DNA of 64,000 nt from Anaerorhabdus furcosa. GTDB lineage: Bacteria; Bacillota_I; Bacilli_A; Erysipelotrichales; Erysipelotrichaceae. How positions within the stretch are numbered: position 1 is the stretch's first letter; each line of letters opens with the position of its first letter. Under the pieces are notes generated by a model. The model ran no database searches. It worked only from the letters and a program-made list of their open reading frames with translations, and had not been told where the DNA came from. The position numbers and the translations under genes were made by a program. The DNA lies in assembly GCF_900167375.1 (NCBI RefSeq), contig NZ_FUWY01000004.1:62001-126000 (forward strand), in the 5' to 3' direction. Shown here piece by piece: positions 25,806 to 34,325 of this stretch.

Positions 25806-25849
25806 TACATTTGTCAATTTCATTATATCGTTATATCTACAATTGTCAA
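25806..25849 (-). promoter_or_regulatory. Autoregulated promoter of the blaI/M56 operon with two BlaI boxes
   Basis: Minus-strand TTGACA (25844-25849), 16-bp spacer, TATAAT (25822-25827). Box 1, TCTACAATTGTCAA on the plus strand (core 25838-25847), overlaps the -35. Box 2, TTTACATTTGTCAA (core 25806-25815), lies at about +10. The boxes differ at only two of 14 positions and are 32 bp apart centre to centre, i.e. three helical turns. Confidence 0.8.
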
Positions 25850-26022
25850 TAATCAATTTAAAGTCATTCCATATCTCACTTACTTCTTATATTTTTTTAT
25901 TCTCTTATAGCGGAAATATCATTATTTCGATAGTTCTAAGAAGTCCCTATACTTAGTTTTTTATTATGCTATATATATCTATTACTAGTCCATCTCTGTT
26001 AATGCGAAGGAAGTGAAACACT

Positions 26023-26088
26023 ATGGGGATGCTTGTAATATTGCATACTATCGTAGCAGGTATAATTCCTTATTATATTTGCAAATAG
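26023..26088 (+). CDS. Very small hydrophobic peptide ORF, possibly a truncated type I toxin-like peptide
   Basis: A GAAGGAAGTG ribosome site precedes an ATG and 21 codons encoding a hydrophobic peptide MGMLVILHTIVAGIIPYYIC plus Lys, then TAG. In the same frame the sequence goes on as LDRHVD before a second TAG. From memory, small firmicute membrane peptides often end in a YYICKWLDR-like motif, so the TAG may replace a TGG (Trp) codon. A strong terminator follows 40 bases later. The size, single hydrophobic helix and charged tail resemble Fst/holin-like type I toxins. No antisense antitoxin RNA could be demonstrated. Confidence 0.5.
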   Translation: MGMLVILHTIVAGIIPYYICK

Positions 26089-26124
26089 CTAGATAGACAT
26101 GTTGATTAGTAATTAGCATAAATG

Positions 26125-26157
26125 AAAAGGCAAGAGCAGCCCTCTTGCCTTTTCTTC
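26125..26157 (+). terminator. Strong terminator after the small peptide ORF
   Basis: Perfect 12-bp stem AAAAGGCAAGAG (26125-26136) with CTCTTGCCTTTT (26142-26153), 5-base loop. It shows that a short transcript is made here. The remaining 130 bases to the next gene show nothing recognisable. Confidence 0.88.
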
Positions 26158-26288
26158 TCCTATGGAGATGCTTGATAACATTATATTACCGATTTTTTAT
26201 TTTAAAGTCAATACGCTATTCACATTTCTCTAGAGTCGATATTTATTCATTTTCTAGCGTTAAGAGAGTATTTAATATTTTTTAATTA

Positions 26289-26954
26289 TCAGTTATTTTC
26301 ATTATTGTAAAACATAAATATAAAAGCAAAAAATAACAAAATAGAGCATATCAGTATTGATGCTTGTCCTAAGACACGAATTGAAACACTACCAAAGATT
26401 GCACCAATCACAAAGAATAGAATAACAAGTAGATAAAGAAGTCCCTTCTTTAGATCTTCTATATTCTTTGTATAAATATAATCACTAATGAATGAAGTTG
26501 CTGCTCTTAAATTTCCAACACACATTGTTGTTGATGCACCTAAGCCATGTATCTTTTTAAAACTTTCAATTTGGATACCACAACCTAATGAAATTAAACT
26601 GTTCGCAAACAAATTTAAATCTTGTGGAATAAAAGCTACAACAAACAATACAATTGCTTCAATTAAAATCGCAATTTGTCGCCAATGATATTTTCTTTGA
26701 TGCATTAATTTCCGATGAATTGAAGTTGCTAAAAAGACACCTACCATGAATGCCATAATTGGAACTAAGTATTTAATACAATTGCTCCATTCTTTTTCTA
26801 ATATACTTAGACCAAGTAAAAGCAAATTTCCTGTTTGAGCATTTGCAAATACTTTTGCTCTAAACAAATAAGAATAAGCGTCCATAAAACCACCACTTAT
26901 TGCAAGTAGTAGTCCCAATCGAATTGAATCAGAAATTTGCGAAGATTGTTTCAT
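26289..26954 (-). CDS. DUF1275 (YoaK) family membrane protein
   Basis: A 221-residue protein with six predicted membrane helices and the DUF1275 signature around residues 20-45 (SGGFMDAYSYLF then ANAQTGNLLLLG). The family is widespread in bacteria and sometimes called putative transporter, but no substrate is established. It follows the formyl-THF cyclo-ligase gene by 12 bases in the same direction, so it is probably co-transcribed. A recognisable terminator is not visible downstream. Confidence 0.85.
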   Translation of the reverse strand: MKQSSQISDSIRLGLLLAISGGFMDAYSYLFRAKVFANAQTGNLLLLGLSILEKEWSNCIKYLVPIMAFMVGVFLATSIHRKLMHQRKYHWRQIAILIEAIVLFVVAFIPQDLNLFANSLISLGCGIQIESFKKIHGLGASTTMCVGNLRAATSFISDYIYTKNIEDLKKGLLYLLVILFFVIGAIFGSVSIRVLGQASILICSILLFFAFIFMFYNNENN

Positions 26955-26966
26955 AAAACACCTAAT

Positions 26967-27503
26967 TTAAAATTCTGAATATTCTGTAATTATTTTATCC
27001 ATTGCTACATCATGTGCAGAACAGATGAAGTTTTCAACTTGTTGCATTGCATATGCAATTCCAATATGAGGACATGATACTTTATCTAGAATTGAATCAT
27101 AATACCCTTTTCCATATCCAATTCTATGTTTTAATGAATCAAATGCGACCATAGGTACAACCATATATTCTATTTTATTTAAATCGAATTCTTCATTTGA
27201 AATTGGCTCTAATAATCCAAATACACCATCTTCTAAATCATCAAATGATTTAATTTCTACAAAAATCAATGACTTTTTCACTACTTTAGGTACAACAATT
27301 GTTTTTCCCTCTTCAAGAAATTCTTTAATTAAATTTTGGGTATCTACTTCATCACCCTTACTTACATAAATACCGATAATTTGTTTATCAATACACTCTT
27401 TTTTTATCTCTTTCGCAATGATTTCACTTTTTTCTTTTCTATCTTCATTTGTTAGTTCACTACGTTTTTTTAGTGCTATTTCTCTTAGTGTATGTTTTTC
27501 CAT
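26967..27503 (-). CDS. 5-formyltetrahydrofolate cyclo-ligase
   Basis: A 178-residue YgfA/FAU1/MTHFS family enzyme converting 5-formyl-THF to 5,10-methenyl-THF with ATP, salvaging an inhibitory folate. The N-terminal REIALKKRSEL motif and the C-terminal phosphate-binding motif RIGYGKGYYDS (about residues 127-137) are both present. Length is normal. An extended -10 promoter lies just upstream, after the terminator of the SUF operon, so it starts a new unit together with the DUF1275 gene. Confidence 0.93.
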   Translation of the reverse strand: MEKHTLREIALKKRSELTNEDRKEKSEIIAKEIKKECIDKQIIGIYVSKGDEVDTQNLIKEFLEEGKTIVVPKVVKKSLIFVEIKSFDDLEDGVFGLLEPISNEEFDLNKIEYMVVPMVAFDSLKHRIGYGKGYYDSILDKVSCPHIGIAYAMQQVENFICSAHDVAMDKIITEYSEF

Positions 27504-27525
27504 TATATGTCCCTCACTTGCCTCT

Positions 27526-27534
27526 ATTATAGCA
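27526..27534 (-). promoter_or_regulatory. Extended -10 promoter of the formyl-THF cyclo-ligase gene
   Basis: Minus-strand TGCTATAAT (27526-27534). No strong -35 is seen. Confidence 0.5.
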
Positions 27535-27535
27535 C

Positions 27536-27568
27536 ATAAAAAGGTTCAATCTTAACCGATTGAACCTT
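27536..27568 (-). terminator. Terminator of the SUF operon
   Basis: AAGGTTCAATC (27541-27551) pairs with GATTGAACCTT (27558-27568). Five T follow on the minus strand. The sufB stop codon lies in the loop, so the last codons form part of the stem. Confidence 0.85.
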
Positions 27569-28955
27569 CCATATCTAATTTTAATAATTGATTTAACTCA
27601 ACTGCATATTCCATTGGTAATTCTCTTGTAAATGGTTCTAAGAATCCCATAACAATCATTTCTGTTGCTTGTGATTTTGTAAGACCCCTTGACATCAAAT
27701 AAAACAATTGTTCCTCTGAAATCTTTGATACTGTCGCTTCATGTTCCAGTGTACTTGTATGATTACTACTTACATTGGTTGGTATCGTATCACTTGAAGA
27801 TATCTTGTCCAAAATTAGTGTATCACACTCAATTTTAGATTTTGCATAAGCAGCTTTAGGACCATGTGAAACAAGTCCACGATAATTAACTGCACCGCCA
27901 CGTCTTGCAACTGATTTTGAAATAATTGTACTTGATGTATAGGGTGCTAAGTGAATCATTTTAGCTCCTGCATCTTGTATTTGGTTTTCACTTGCAACTG
28001 CAATTGATATAGTCATACCTCTAGCATATTCTCCATTTAGAATACATGCAGGATATTTCATTGTAATTTGTGAACCAATGTTTCCATCAATCCATTCCAT
28101 AGCACCATGTGCTTCTACTTTTGCACGTTTTGTTACTAGATTCAAAATATTGCTTGACCAGTTTTGAACTGTAGAATAGCGACACTTTGCACCCTCTTCT
28201 ACAAAGATTTCAACAACTGCTGCATGCAATGAATCTTTTGAATAATTAGGAGCTGTGCATCCTTCAACATAATGAAGATCTGCACCTTTATCTACGATGA
28301 TGCAAGTTCTTTCGAATTGCCCCATACGTTCAGAATTAATTCTAAAATAAGATTGCAATGGCTTATCTAAAACTACTCCTGGTGGTACATAAATAAATGA
28401 TCCACCTGACCATACTGCAGAGTTAAGAGCTGCAAACTTATTATCAGCACTCGATACAATTTTGCTAAAGTATTTTTTAAATAAATCTGGATACTCTCGT
28501 AAAGCACTATCTGTATCTAAAAAGATAACCCCTTTGTCTTCCACCTCTTGTAACATATTATGATAGACAACTTCTGATTCATATTGCGTTGATACACCAG
28601 CTAAAAACTTTTGTTCAGCTTCAGGTATACCGAGTCGATCAAATGTATTTTTTATCGTTTCGGGAACATCATCCCAGTTATTTTCTGTTTCATTGTTTGA
28701 ACGAATATAGTATGTATAATCATCAAAGTCCAATTCTTCTAGATTTGGTCCCCATGATGGCATTGGCATTTTCTCAAAAAGATGAAATGCTTTTAATCGA
28801 AATTCTAACATCCACTCTGGTTCATTTTTAATCTTAGATATTTCTCTAATTGTATCTTCAGTTAAACCTTTTTTTGTTCTAAAGATACTCACATCTTCAT
28901 CTTTAAAGCCATACTTATACTCATCTTGTGTTTTTAGTACATCATTGTGGCTCAT
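27552..28955 (-). CDS. sufB: Fe-S cluster assembly scaffold SufB
   Basis: A 467-residue SufB, the main scaffold subunit of the SufBCD complex on which 4Fe-4S clusters are built. Family landmarks are [17 protein letters not shown] near residue 85, [12 protein letters not shown] (about residue 184), [27 protein letters not shown], and the C-terminal [25 protein letters not shown] (two pieces of the same block). The start overlaps the sufU stop by 4 bases. Last gene of the operon in the firmicute order C-D-S-U-B. Confidence 0.97.
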   Translation of the reverse strand: MSHNDVLKTQDEYKYGFKDEDVSIFRTKKGLTEDTIREISKIKNEPEWMLEFRLKAFHLFEKMPMPSWGPNLEELDFDDYTYYIRSNNETENNWDDVPETIKNTFDRLGIPEAEQKFLAGVSTQYESEVVYHNMLQEVEDKGVIFLDTDSALREYPDLFKKYFSKIVSSADNKFAALNSAVWSGGSFIYVPPGVVLDKPLQSYFRINSERMGQFERTCIIVDKGADLHYVEGCTAPNYSKDSLHAAVVEIFVEEGAKCRYSTVQNWSSNILNLVTKRAKVEAHGAMEWIDGNIGSQITMKYPACILNGEYARGMTISIAVASENQIQDAGAKMIHLAPYTSSTIISKSVARRGGAVNYRGLVSHGPKAAYAKSKIECDTLILDKISSSDTIPTNVSSNHTSTLEHEATVSKISEEQLFYLMSRGLTKSQATEMIVMGFLEPFTRELPMEYAVELNQLLKLDMEGSIG

Positions 28956-29398
28956 TTCGCATTCTCTCTTTCATCAATCATTTGGCGAATAGCTTTCCAT
29001 CCTATGGTTGCACATTTAATACGATTAGCTTGTTTAGAAACACCTTTTAAAGCAATAGCTTCTTGAAGTATTTCTGGATCATATTCTTTTTCATCAATCA
29101 TAGCGTAGTAATTATCAATGATTAAATTTGCTTCATCAATTGTTTTACCTACTAAAAGCTCTGTCATCATTGAAGTGGATGCAGTTGCGATTGTACAAGC
29201 TACACCATCAAAACAGATATCTTGAATAAGATCTCCTTCAATCTTTGATTGGACAGTAATATCATCAATACATGAGTCAGAAGCCATATGCACAGATGCA
29301 TAGGATGTATCTTCTTTTAATGCATGATGACGTGGATATTGATAGTGATCCATAATGAGTTCACGAAGAACTTGTGGATCATTAAGTAAACTTGTCAT
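28952..29398 (-). CDS. sufU: Zinc-dependent sulfurtransferase SufU
   Basis: A 148-residue IscU-like protein. In Gram-positive SUF systems it accepts persulfide sulfur from SufS and passes it to SufBCD rather than acting as a scaffold. Three Cys positions expected for zinc binding are present: Cys43 (in DSCIDD), Cys68 (VAC) and a Cys in [10 protein letters not shown] near residue 129. The inserted segment between the second and third Cys is typical of SufU. The usual NPxCGD motif reads SDSCIDD here. It overlaps sufB and follows sufS by 10 bases. Confidence 0.94.
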   Translation of the reverse strand: MTSLLNDPQVLRELIMDHYQYPRHHALKEDTSYASVHMASDSCIDDITVQSKIEGDLIQDICFDGVACTIATASTSMMTELLVGKTIDEANLIIDNYYAMIDEKEYDPEILQEAIALKGVSKQANRIKCATIGWKAIRQMIDERENAK

Positions 29399-29408
29399 AA
29401 CGACCTCC

Positions 29409-30626
29409 TTAGAAAAAGATGCCTACACAGTTTTCTACTGTTGTTTCTTTACATGCTTCTATAAACTGATCTACTTCTTCTTTTGTATTATAGAAATACA
29501 AAGAACAACGAATTGTTTCAGAAGCTTCAATTAATTCAATTAATATTTTAGCGCAATGGTTACCTGAGCGAACTGCTATGCCCTTTGTGTTTAAAAAACT
29601 TGCAGCATCTTGAGCAAACACACCATTTACATTGAATGTAAGAATTCCTGTTGATGCATTTGGATTATAGAATGTGATGTTATCTAATTCTTGTAGTTTC
29701 TTTGATGCATAAACACGCAATTCATGTTCATATTCATAGATATTTTTCATACCTATTGATCGAAGATATTCAACTGCTGCTTTTAATCCTAAGACTGCTT
29801 CAATTGCAGGAGTTCCTGCTTCAAATTTATAAGGTGCATCTTTTAATAAGATGTTTCCGCAAATATCAAAACGTGCATTACTTCCGCCACCTAGCATAAA
29901 TGGATCCATTTGTTGAAGTAAATCAAAACGTCCGTAAAGTACCCCAACACCTGTTGGGCCACACATCTTATGACCACTAAAGCCTAAGAAATCAACACCT
30001 GAATCTTTTACATCAATTGGTACATGCGGTACAGATTGAGCACCATCGCAAACAACCAACGCACCATATTCATGGGCAATTTGACATATTTCTTTCATTG
30101 GTTGAATATACCCCATGACATTGGAAACCTCTGCCATCGCAACAATTTTAACTTTATCATGCATTGCACCCTTAAAAGCTTCAATTGTCATTTCACCTTC
30201 ATTTGATAAAGGAATATATTCAATTACTGCACCAACTTCTTCACAAACCTTAAACCAAGGTAAAATATTAGAAGCATGTTCAGCTTCAGTAGACAAAATA
30301 ACATCACCCTTTTTTAAAAACTTACGACCATAGCCATAAGCTACTAAATTCAATGACATGCTTGCACCAGAAGTAAATATAATTTCTTTTGGTTCTGCAT
30401 GAATAAATTCTGCTACCGCTACTCTTGCATCTTCATATTCTTTTGATACTTGGTAGGATAAATCATAATCACCACGATGAACATTAGATGTTTGATGTGT
30501 GTAGTAATTTGTTACTGCATCAATAACACATTGGGGCTTGAATGTTGTTGCTGCATTATCCATATAAGCAACTTTGGCATTTTGAATCATAGGAAAGTCT
30601 GCTCTTATTTTATTTATATCGAACAT
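29409..30626 (-). CDS. sufS: Cysteine desulfurase SufS
   Basis: A 405-residue PLP enzyme, group II desulfurase, releasing sulfur from cysteine as an enzyme-bound persulfide for SufU. PLP lysine is in FSGHKMCGPTG (Lys220) and the catalytic cysteine is Cys357 in RSGNHCAK. YMDNAATTFKP at the N-terminus and TEAEHASNILPW near residue 113 also match. It overlaps the end of sufD by 13 bases, and the ribosome site AAGGTGG lies within sufD, so translation is coupled. Confidence 0.96.
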   Translation of the reverse strand: MFDINKIRADFPMIQNAKVAYMDNAATTFKPQCVIDAVTNYYTHQTSNVHRGDYDLSYQVSKEYEDARVAVAEFIHAEPKEIIFTSGASMSLNLVAYGYGRKFLKKGDVILSTEAEHASNILPWFKVCEEVGAVIEYIPLSNEGEMTIEAFKGAMHDKVKIVAMAEVSNVMGYIQPMKEICQIAHEYGALVVCDGAQSVPHVPIDVKDSGVDFLGFSGHKMCGPTGVGVLYGRFDLLQQMDPFMLGGGSNARFDICGNILLKDAPYKFEAGTPAIEAVLGLKAAVEYLRSIGMKNIYEYEHELRVYASKKLQELDNITFYNPNASTGILTFNVNGVFAQDAASFLNTKGIAVRSGNHCAKILIELIEASETIRCSLYFYNTKEEVDQFIEACKETTVENCVGIFF

Positions 30627-31426
30627 GACTCGACCACCTTACTTTCTATTTCTTTTCTTAATATTTGTTGAAGTTCTTCATTTTCTATAAAATCTGCAAT
30701 TGGCATTAAATAACCAACTGTTATTAAACTTAAAACTTGATTGTGCGTTAATCCTCTTGATTGTAAATAAATCATTTGATTCTCATCAATTTGACCAACA
30801 CTTGTGGCATGGCTTGCCTCTACATCATTCTCATCAATTAATAATTGTGGAATAATCGTAGCTTTTTGCTTTTCATTAAATGTTAATGCGCGCGATGTTT
30901 GGTGTGATCTAGAGTCATAAGCACCCTTTACAATCTTCCCCGTCGCATCCATTTTATACTCGCCATCTTCTAAAACAACACTGTAGTTTTCCATATTACC
31001 AACTGTGTGTGGTGCTAAAGACTCACAAGTAATTGATGAAATTTTCTTACTTTTGCATAGCGTAGCACTTTTGATAATTGCACTTGCTCCCGCTCCCATT
31101 AACGATACTTTTGAATTTCGATTTGTATCACTGACATTGCATTCACCATATGCTAAGTTTAGATAACTGCTCTTCTCTACAACATATGTTTCATCAAATT
31201 CAACCTTGGTTTCTGTGTTATTCCATATTAATAATGTACAACCTGCATTTTCAAGCACCGTCATTTTAATTTTTAGATTTGATGCTCTTTTTACATTCAT
31301 AAAAACACTAGATACCCCATCACATGTTAAATCCAATGTTAATGGGTCTAATGTATCAATAATCCATTCTTGATAGCCATCAGCAATAATTACATTATTT
31401 CTTCCACCAACATCAATTAATTTCAT
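30614..31426 (-). CDS. sufD: Fe-S cluster assembly protein SufD
   Basis: A 270-residue SufB/D-fold protein, the second subunit of SufBCD. It is shorter than the roughly 430-residue SufD of Bacillus because the N-terminal helical region is reduced. The C-terminal beta-helix is kept, with YDSRSHQTSRALTFNEK, a DENDVEASHATSVGQID block and YLQSRGLTHNQ at the end. The HATSVGQ motif contains the conserved His of SufD. It starts with a 4-base overlap with sufC. Confidence 0.92.
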   Translation of the reverse strand: MKLIDVGGRNNVIIADGYQEWIIDTLDPLTLDLTCDGVSSVFMNVKRASNLKIKMTVLENAGCTLLIWNNTETKVEFDETYVVEKSSYLNLAYGECNVSDTNRNSKVSLMGAGASAIIKSATLCKSKKISSITCESLAPHTVGNMENYSVVLEDGEYKMDATGKIVKGAYDSRSHQTSRALTFNEKQKATIIPQLLIDENDVEASHATSVGQIDENQMIYLQSRGLTHNQVLSLITVGYLMPIADFIENEELQQILRKEIESKVVESCSI

Positions 31427-32250
31427 ACCTGTTTACCTTTTGAAGAAGCAGCGCATGAACCCAGTGATAAAGGTGCCAATTTTTTCTCTTCTTGGATAGG
31501 AACAATATTGAATTCTTTATAAATCCAATCATATCCCTCTGTATCTATTTTTGTAACAAGTTCTTCATTTCCTTCAACTACAATTTTACCATCAACAAGC
31601 ACATGAGCATGTGTTGGTTTTAATAATTGATAGAATCTTTCATAGTGAGATACAGCTAAAATACCACAACCTATTTCTTTTTGTAGTTCAACTACACTGC
31701 TTGCGACAATTTTAAGTGCATCTACATCCAAGCCACTATCGATTTCATCCAACATAGCCATACTTGGTTTTAACATCTTCATTTGAACGATTTCATTACG
31801 TTTCTTTTCACCACCAGAAAAGCCTTCATTTAAAAAGCGATGTGCTAAATCTGGTTTCATTTCTAAATCTTTGACTGTTTTTTCCATTTCTTTAATAAAT
31901 GAAAACAAAGGAATTGGTGTTTCTCTACGAGCATTCATAGCTGCACGTAGAAAGTCACTGTTTGTTACACCTGGTACTTCTTGGGGATATTGCATTGCTA
32001 AAAAAAGACCTGCACGGCTTCTTTCATCAACACTCATCGATAAAACATCAACCCCATCTAAAGTAATACTACCACTTGTAACCATATATTTTGGATGCCC
32101 CATAATTGCAGACAACAATGTACTCTTACCATTTCCATTCGGTCCCATTAGAGCATGGATCTCGTTTGATTTTATTGCTAGAGAAACCCCTTTAAGGATT
32201 TCTTTATCTTCAATACTTACATGAAGATCTTGTATAATTAGTTCTTTCAT
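31423..32250 (-). CDS. sufC: Fe-S cluster assembly ATPase SufC
   Basis: A 275-residue ABC-type ATPase that powers conformational change in SufBCD. Walker A is GPNGNGKST (36-44), the Q-loop is MQYPQEVPGVT, the signature is FSGGEKKRNEI and Walker B is AMLDEIDSGLD. The protein is about 20 residues longer than usual, with a C-terminal tail ending CAASSKGKQV. An AGGAGG lies 8 bases before an upstream in-frame region, and GAGGAT sits next to the ATG used here. First gene of the operon. Confidence 0.96.
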   Translation of the reverse strand: MKELIIQDLHVSIEDKEILKGVSLAIKSNEIHALMGPNGNGKSTLLSAIMGHPKYMVTSGSITLDGVDVLSMSVDERSRAGLFLAMQYPQEVPGVTNSDFLRAAMNARRETPIPLFSFIKEMEKTVKDLEMKPDLAHRFLNEGFSGGEKKRNEIVQMKMLKPSMAMLDEIDSGLDVDALKIVASSVVELQKEIGCGILAVSHYERFYQLLKPTHAHVLVDGKIVVEGNEELVTKIDTEGYDWIYKEFNIVPIQEEKKLAPLSLGSCAASSKGKQV

Positions 32251-32272
32251 ATCCTCATAAACCTCCTAAAAG

Positions 32273-32281
32273 ATTATAGCA
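32273..32281 (-). promoter_or_regulatory. Extended -10 promoter of the SUF operon
   Basis: Minus-strand TGCTATAAT at 32273-32281. No consensus -35 is visible. No IscR-type or other operator was recognised. Confidence 0.55.
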
Positions 32282-32368
32282 TATTATGGCTTTTTTGCGA
32301 AAATAACGCATTTTTTTCACATTTATTCCTTGTTCACACAAAATTCAGACATCGAATGGCATAAGAAA

Positions 32369-32397
32369 TTGCAAAAAATATAGAAATACCCTATAAT
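32369..32397 (+). promoter_or_regulatory. Promoter of the parvulin gene pair
   Basis: TTGCAA (32369-32374), 17-bp spacer, TATAAT (32392-32397), then an AAAGGAGG ribosome site. Confidence 0.8.
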
Positions 32398-32424
32398 TAG
32401 TAAGCGTTTCAAAGGAGGAAAGAC

Positions 32425-33396
32425 ATGAAAGACATGTTCAAAAAGTACGGAGTCGTAATTCTTATTAGTGTATTCTTTGTAGGAATTATCGCTTACTTCG
32501 GCTATGATCAAACAAAAAATATTGTTCAAGGTAAAAAAGCAAATGGTGAAGATGTTATATTCACAATTAACAATGAGGATGTAACAGCAAATGAATTTTA
32601 CGACATCTTATATAAAGATTTAGGAATTCAAACAGCATACACACAATTTGAAAAAGCAGTTGTTAACGGTAGCGTTGAAGTTACTGATGAAATGAAAGCA
32701 ACCGCTGATGAGTATGCTGCAAATATCGTAAGTAGTTTCCAATCTCAATATGGAGCAACTTATGAACAAGAATTAGTGAAAATTCTTAAAACACTTGGTT
32801 ATGAAAATGCCAGTGACTTAAACTTATACATGTTAGACGGTTTAAAGAAGAACACATTAATCGAAAACTATGTATTAGAAAATAAGGATACAGTATATAC
32901 TCCATATGCTGAAGCTAAGAAACCTCGTGTTGTTAGCCACATCTTAATTAAGATGGTAGATCCTACAAATCCTACTGAAGAAGAAAAAGCAAAAATGGAT
33001 GCAGTTAATGCTGCATTAGCTGAAGGTAAACCTTTTGCAGATGTTGCTACTGAATTCTCAGAAGATACTGGAAGTGCAGTACAAGGTGGAAGCTTAGGCT
33101 TTATGGATGCTGATACACAATTTGTACCAACATTCTTAGAAGGTGCATTAGCACTTGAAGCTGGGCAACGAAGTGAGTGGATACAATCTGATTATGGATA
33201 TCACTTAATTGTATGTGATGCTACTGATTTTGATACCTTAGCAACATACCCTGATTTCTATACTCAATTAACTACATTTACTCCAGAAATTCAACCTAAA
33301 GCAGTATGGGCTAGTGCTCAAAACCTAGGTCTTGATTTTAAAGAAAACGAAGAATTCAAAACAGCTTTATTAAGCTATATGGGAATTAGTGAATAG
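32425..33396 (+). CDS. Membrane-anchored parvulin-type peptidyl-prolyl isomerase (PrsA-like)
   Basis: A 323-residue extracytoplasmic foldase. A single N-terminal membrane helix (residues 9-28, VVILISVFFVGIIAYFG) anchors it; unlike PrsA there is no lipobox. A SurA-like helical N-domain follows, then a parvulin domain at about residues 170-265 with SHILIKM, EFSEDTG, GGSLGFM and YGYHLIVCDA. PrsA-type proteins help exported proteins fold at the membrane-wall interface. It is co-transcribed with the lipoprotein paralogue 11 bases downstream. Confidence 0.88.
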   Translation: MKDMFKKYGVVILISVFFVGIIAYFGYDQTKNIVQGKKANGEDVIFTINNEDVTANEFYDILYKDLGIQTAYTQFEKAVVNGSVEVTDEMKATADEYAANIVSSFQSQYGATYEQELVKILKTLGYENASDLNLYMLDGLKKNTLIENYVLENKDTVYTPYAEAKKPRVVSHILIKMVDPTNPTEEEKAKMDAVNAALAEGKPFADVATEFSEDTGSAVQGGSLGFMDADTQFVPTFLEGALALEAGQRSEWIQSDYGYHLIVCDATDFDTLATYPDFYTQLTTFTPEIQPKAVWASAQNLGLDFKENEEFKTALLSYMGISE

Positions 33397-33407
33397 GAGA
33401 GAAAACA

Positions 33408-34259
33408 ATGAAGAAAATTTTATTAAGTTTATGTGCTTTACTCCTATTAACAGGATGTAGTGATGCATATGGTAAATTAACTGATGGTAATACAGTATTG
33501 TTTACAATTGGTGATACACAAGTTACAAAAGATGATTTATTTAAAACAATGAAAGCTCAAGCATCTGGTTATGCTGCCATTTCTGAAGCAACACGTGTTA
33601 TTTTAGAAAATGAAGTTCCAGTTACACCAGAAATTGAAGAAGCTGCAAAAGCAAGTTTAGAAACATATCGTGCAACTTATGGTGAATCATTCCCATTAAT
33701 GTTACAAAGTTATGGCTATGCTGATGAAGATGATTTTTATACCAACTCATTATTAGTTAATGCTCAATTAACTGAACTTACTAAAAAGTATGTTACAGAT
33801 AACTTTGATCAACTTGTAAAAACACATGATCCAAAAGAAGCAATTATTCTTACATTTGCAACTGAAGCAGATGCATTAGCTGCAAAAGCTGACTTGGAAA
33901 GTGGTATTGATGGTATTACTGTTGGTAGTACTTATAACTCGTCATCTGCTGGTGCTGAAAGAATTATAACAACTTCTACCGATTTAGATACAAATGTAAA
34001 ATCATTTATTCAAAATGCAACTGAAAATACAATTTCGGATGTAATTGTTGGTTCTGAAAATGAAACTTACTCAATTGTACAAATTACAGAAGTAGATCCT
34101 AATAATCTTAAAGATGAAATCACAACTGTATTAGCTAACCTTGATACTACAGCTTCTGAAAGTGATGTATTCTATTTCAAGAAATACGGATTCAAAATTT
34201 ACGACAAAGATTTATTTGATAACATTCAAACAAATTATCCAAGTTATATTCTTGACTAG
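33408..34259 (+). CDS. Lipoprotein with degenerate parvulin/SurA-like domain
   Basis: A 283-residue lipoprotein. Signal peptide MKKILLSLCALLLL with lipobox LTGC (Cys17). The following segment (TVLFTIGDTQVTKDDLFKTM) matches the N-domain of the upstream foldase (VIFTINNEDVTANEFYDIL), so the two are paralogues. The C-terminal part has the outline of a parvulin fold (IILTFATEADALAAKADLESG ... TYSIVQI) but lacks the conserved isomerase residues, suggesting chaperone rather than isomerase activity. It shares the promoter of the upstream gene and ends in a terminator. Confidence 0.78.
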   Translation: MKKILLSLCALLLLTGCSDAYGKLTDGNTVLFTIGDTQVTKDDLFKTMKAQASGYAAISEATRVILENEVPVTPEIEEAAKASLETYRATYGESFPLMLQSYGYADEDDFYTNSLLVNAQLTELTKKYVTDNFDQLVKTHDPKEAIILTFATEADALAAKADLESGIDGITVGSTYNSSSAGAERIITTSTDLDTNVKSFIQNATENTISDVIVGSENETYSIVQITEVDPNNLKDEITTVLANLDTTASESDVFYFKKYGFKIYDKDLFDNIQTNYPSYILD

Positions 34260-34283
34260 GTGCAAATTGCACCTTTTCTTTTG
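34258..34283 (+). terminator. Terminator after the parvulin gene pair
   Basis: AGGTGC-AAATT-GCACCT followed by TTTTCTTTT. It begins at the stop codon of the lipoprotein gene. Confidence 0.8.
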
Positions 34284-34325
34284 TCTTCTTAAACCTTATA
34301 ATAAAGGACATAAGGAGAAAACTGT

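Noticed and set aside
26086-26088. TAG read as a non-standard amino acid in the small peptide
   Set aside because: No pyrrolysine machinery or suppressor tRNA is in the window; TAG acts as a stop in the neighbouring lipoprotein gene (20885-20887).
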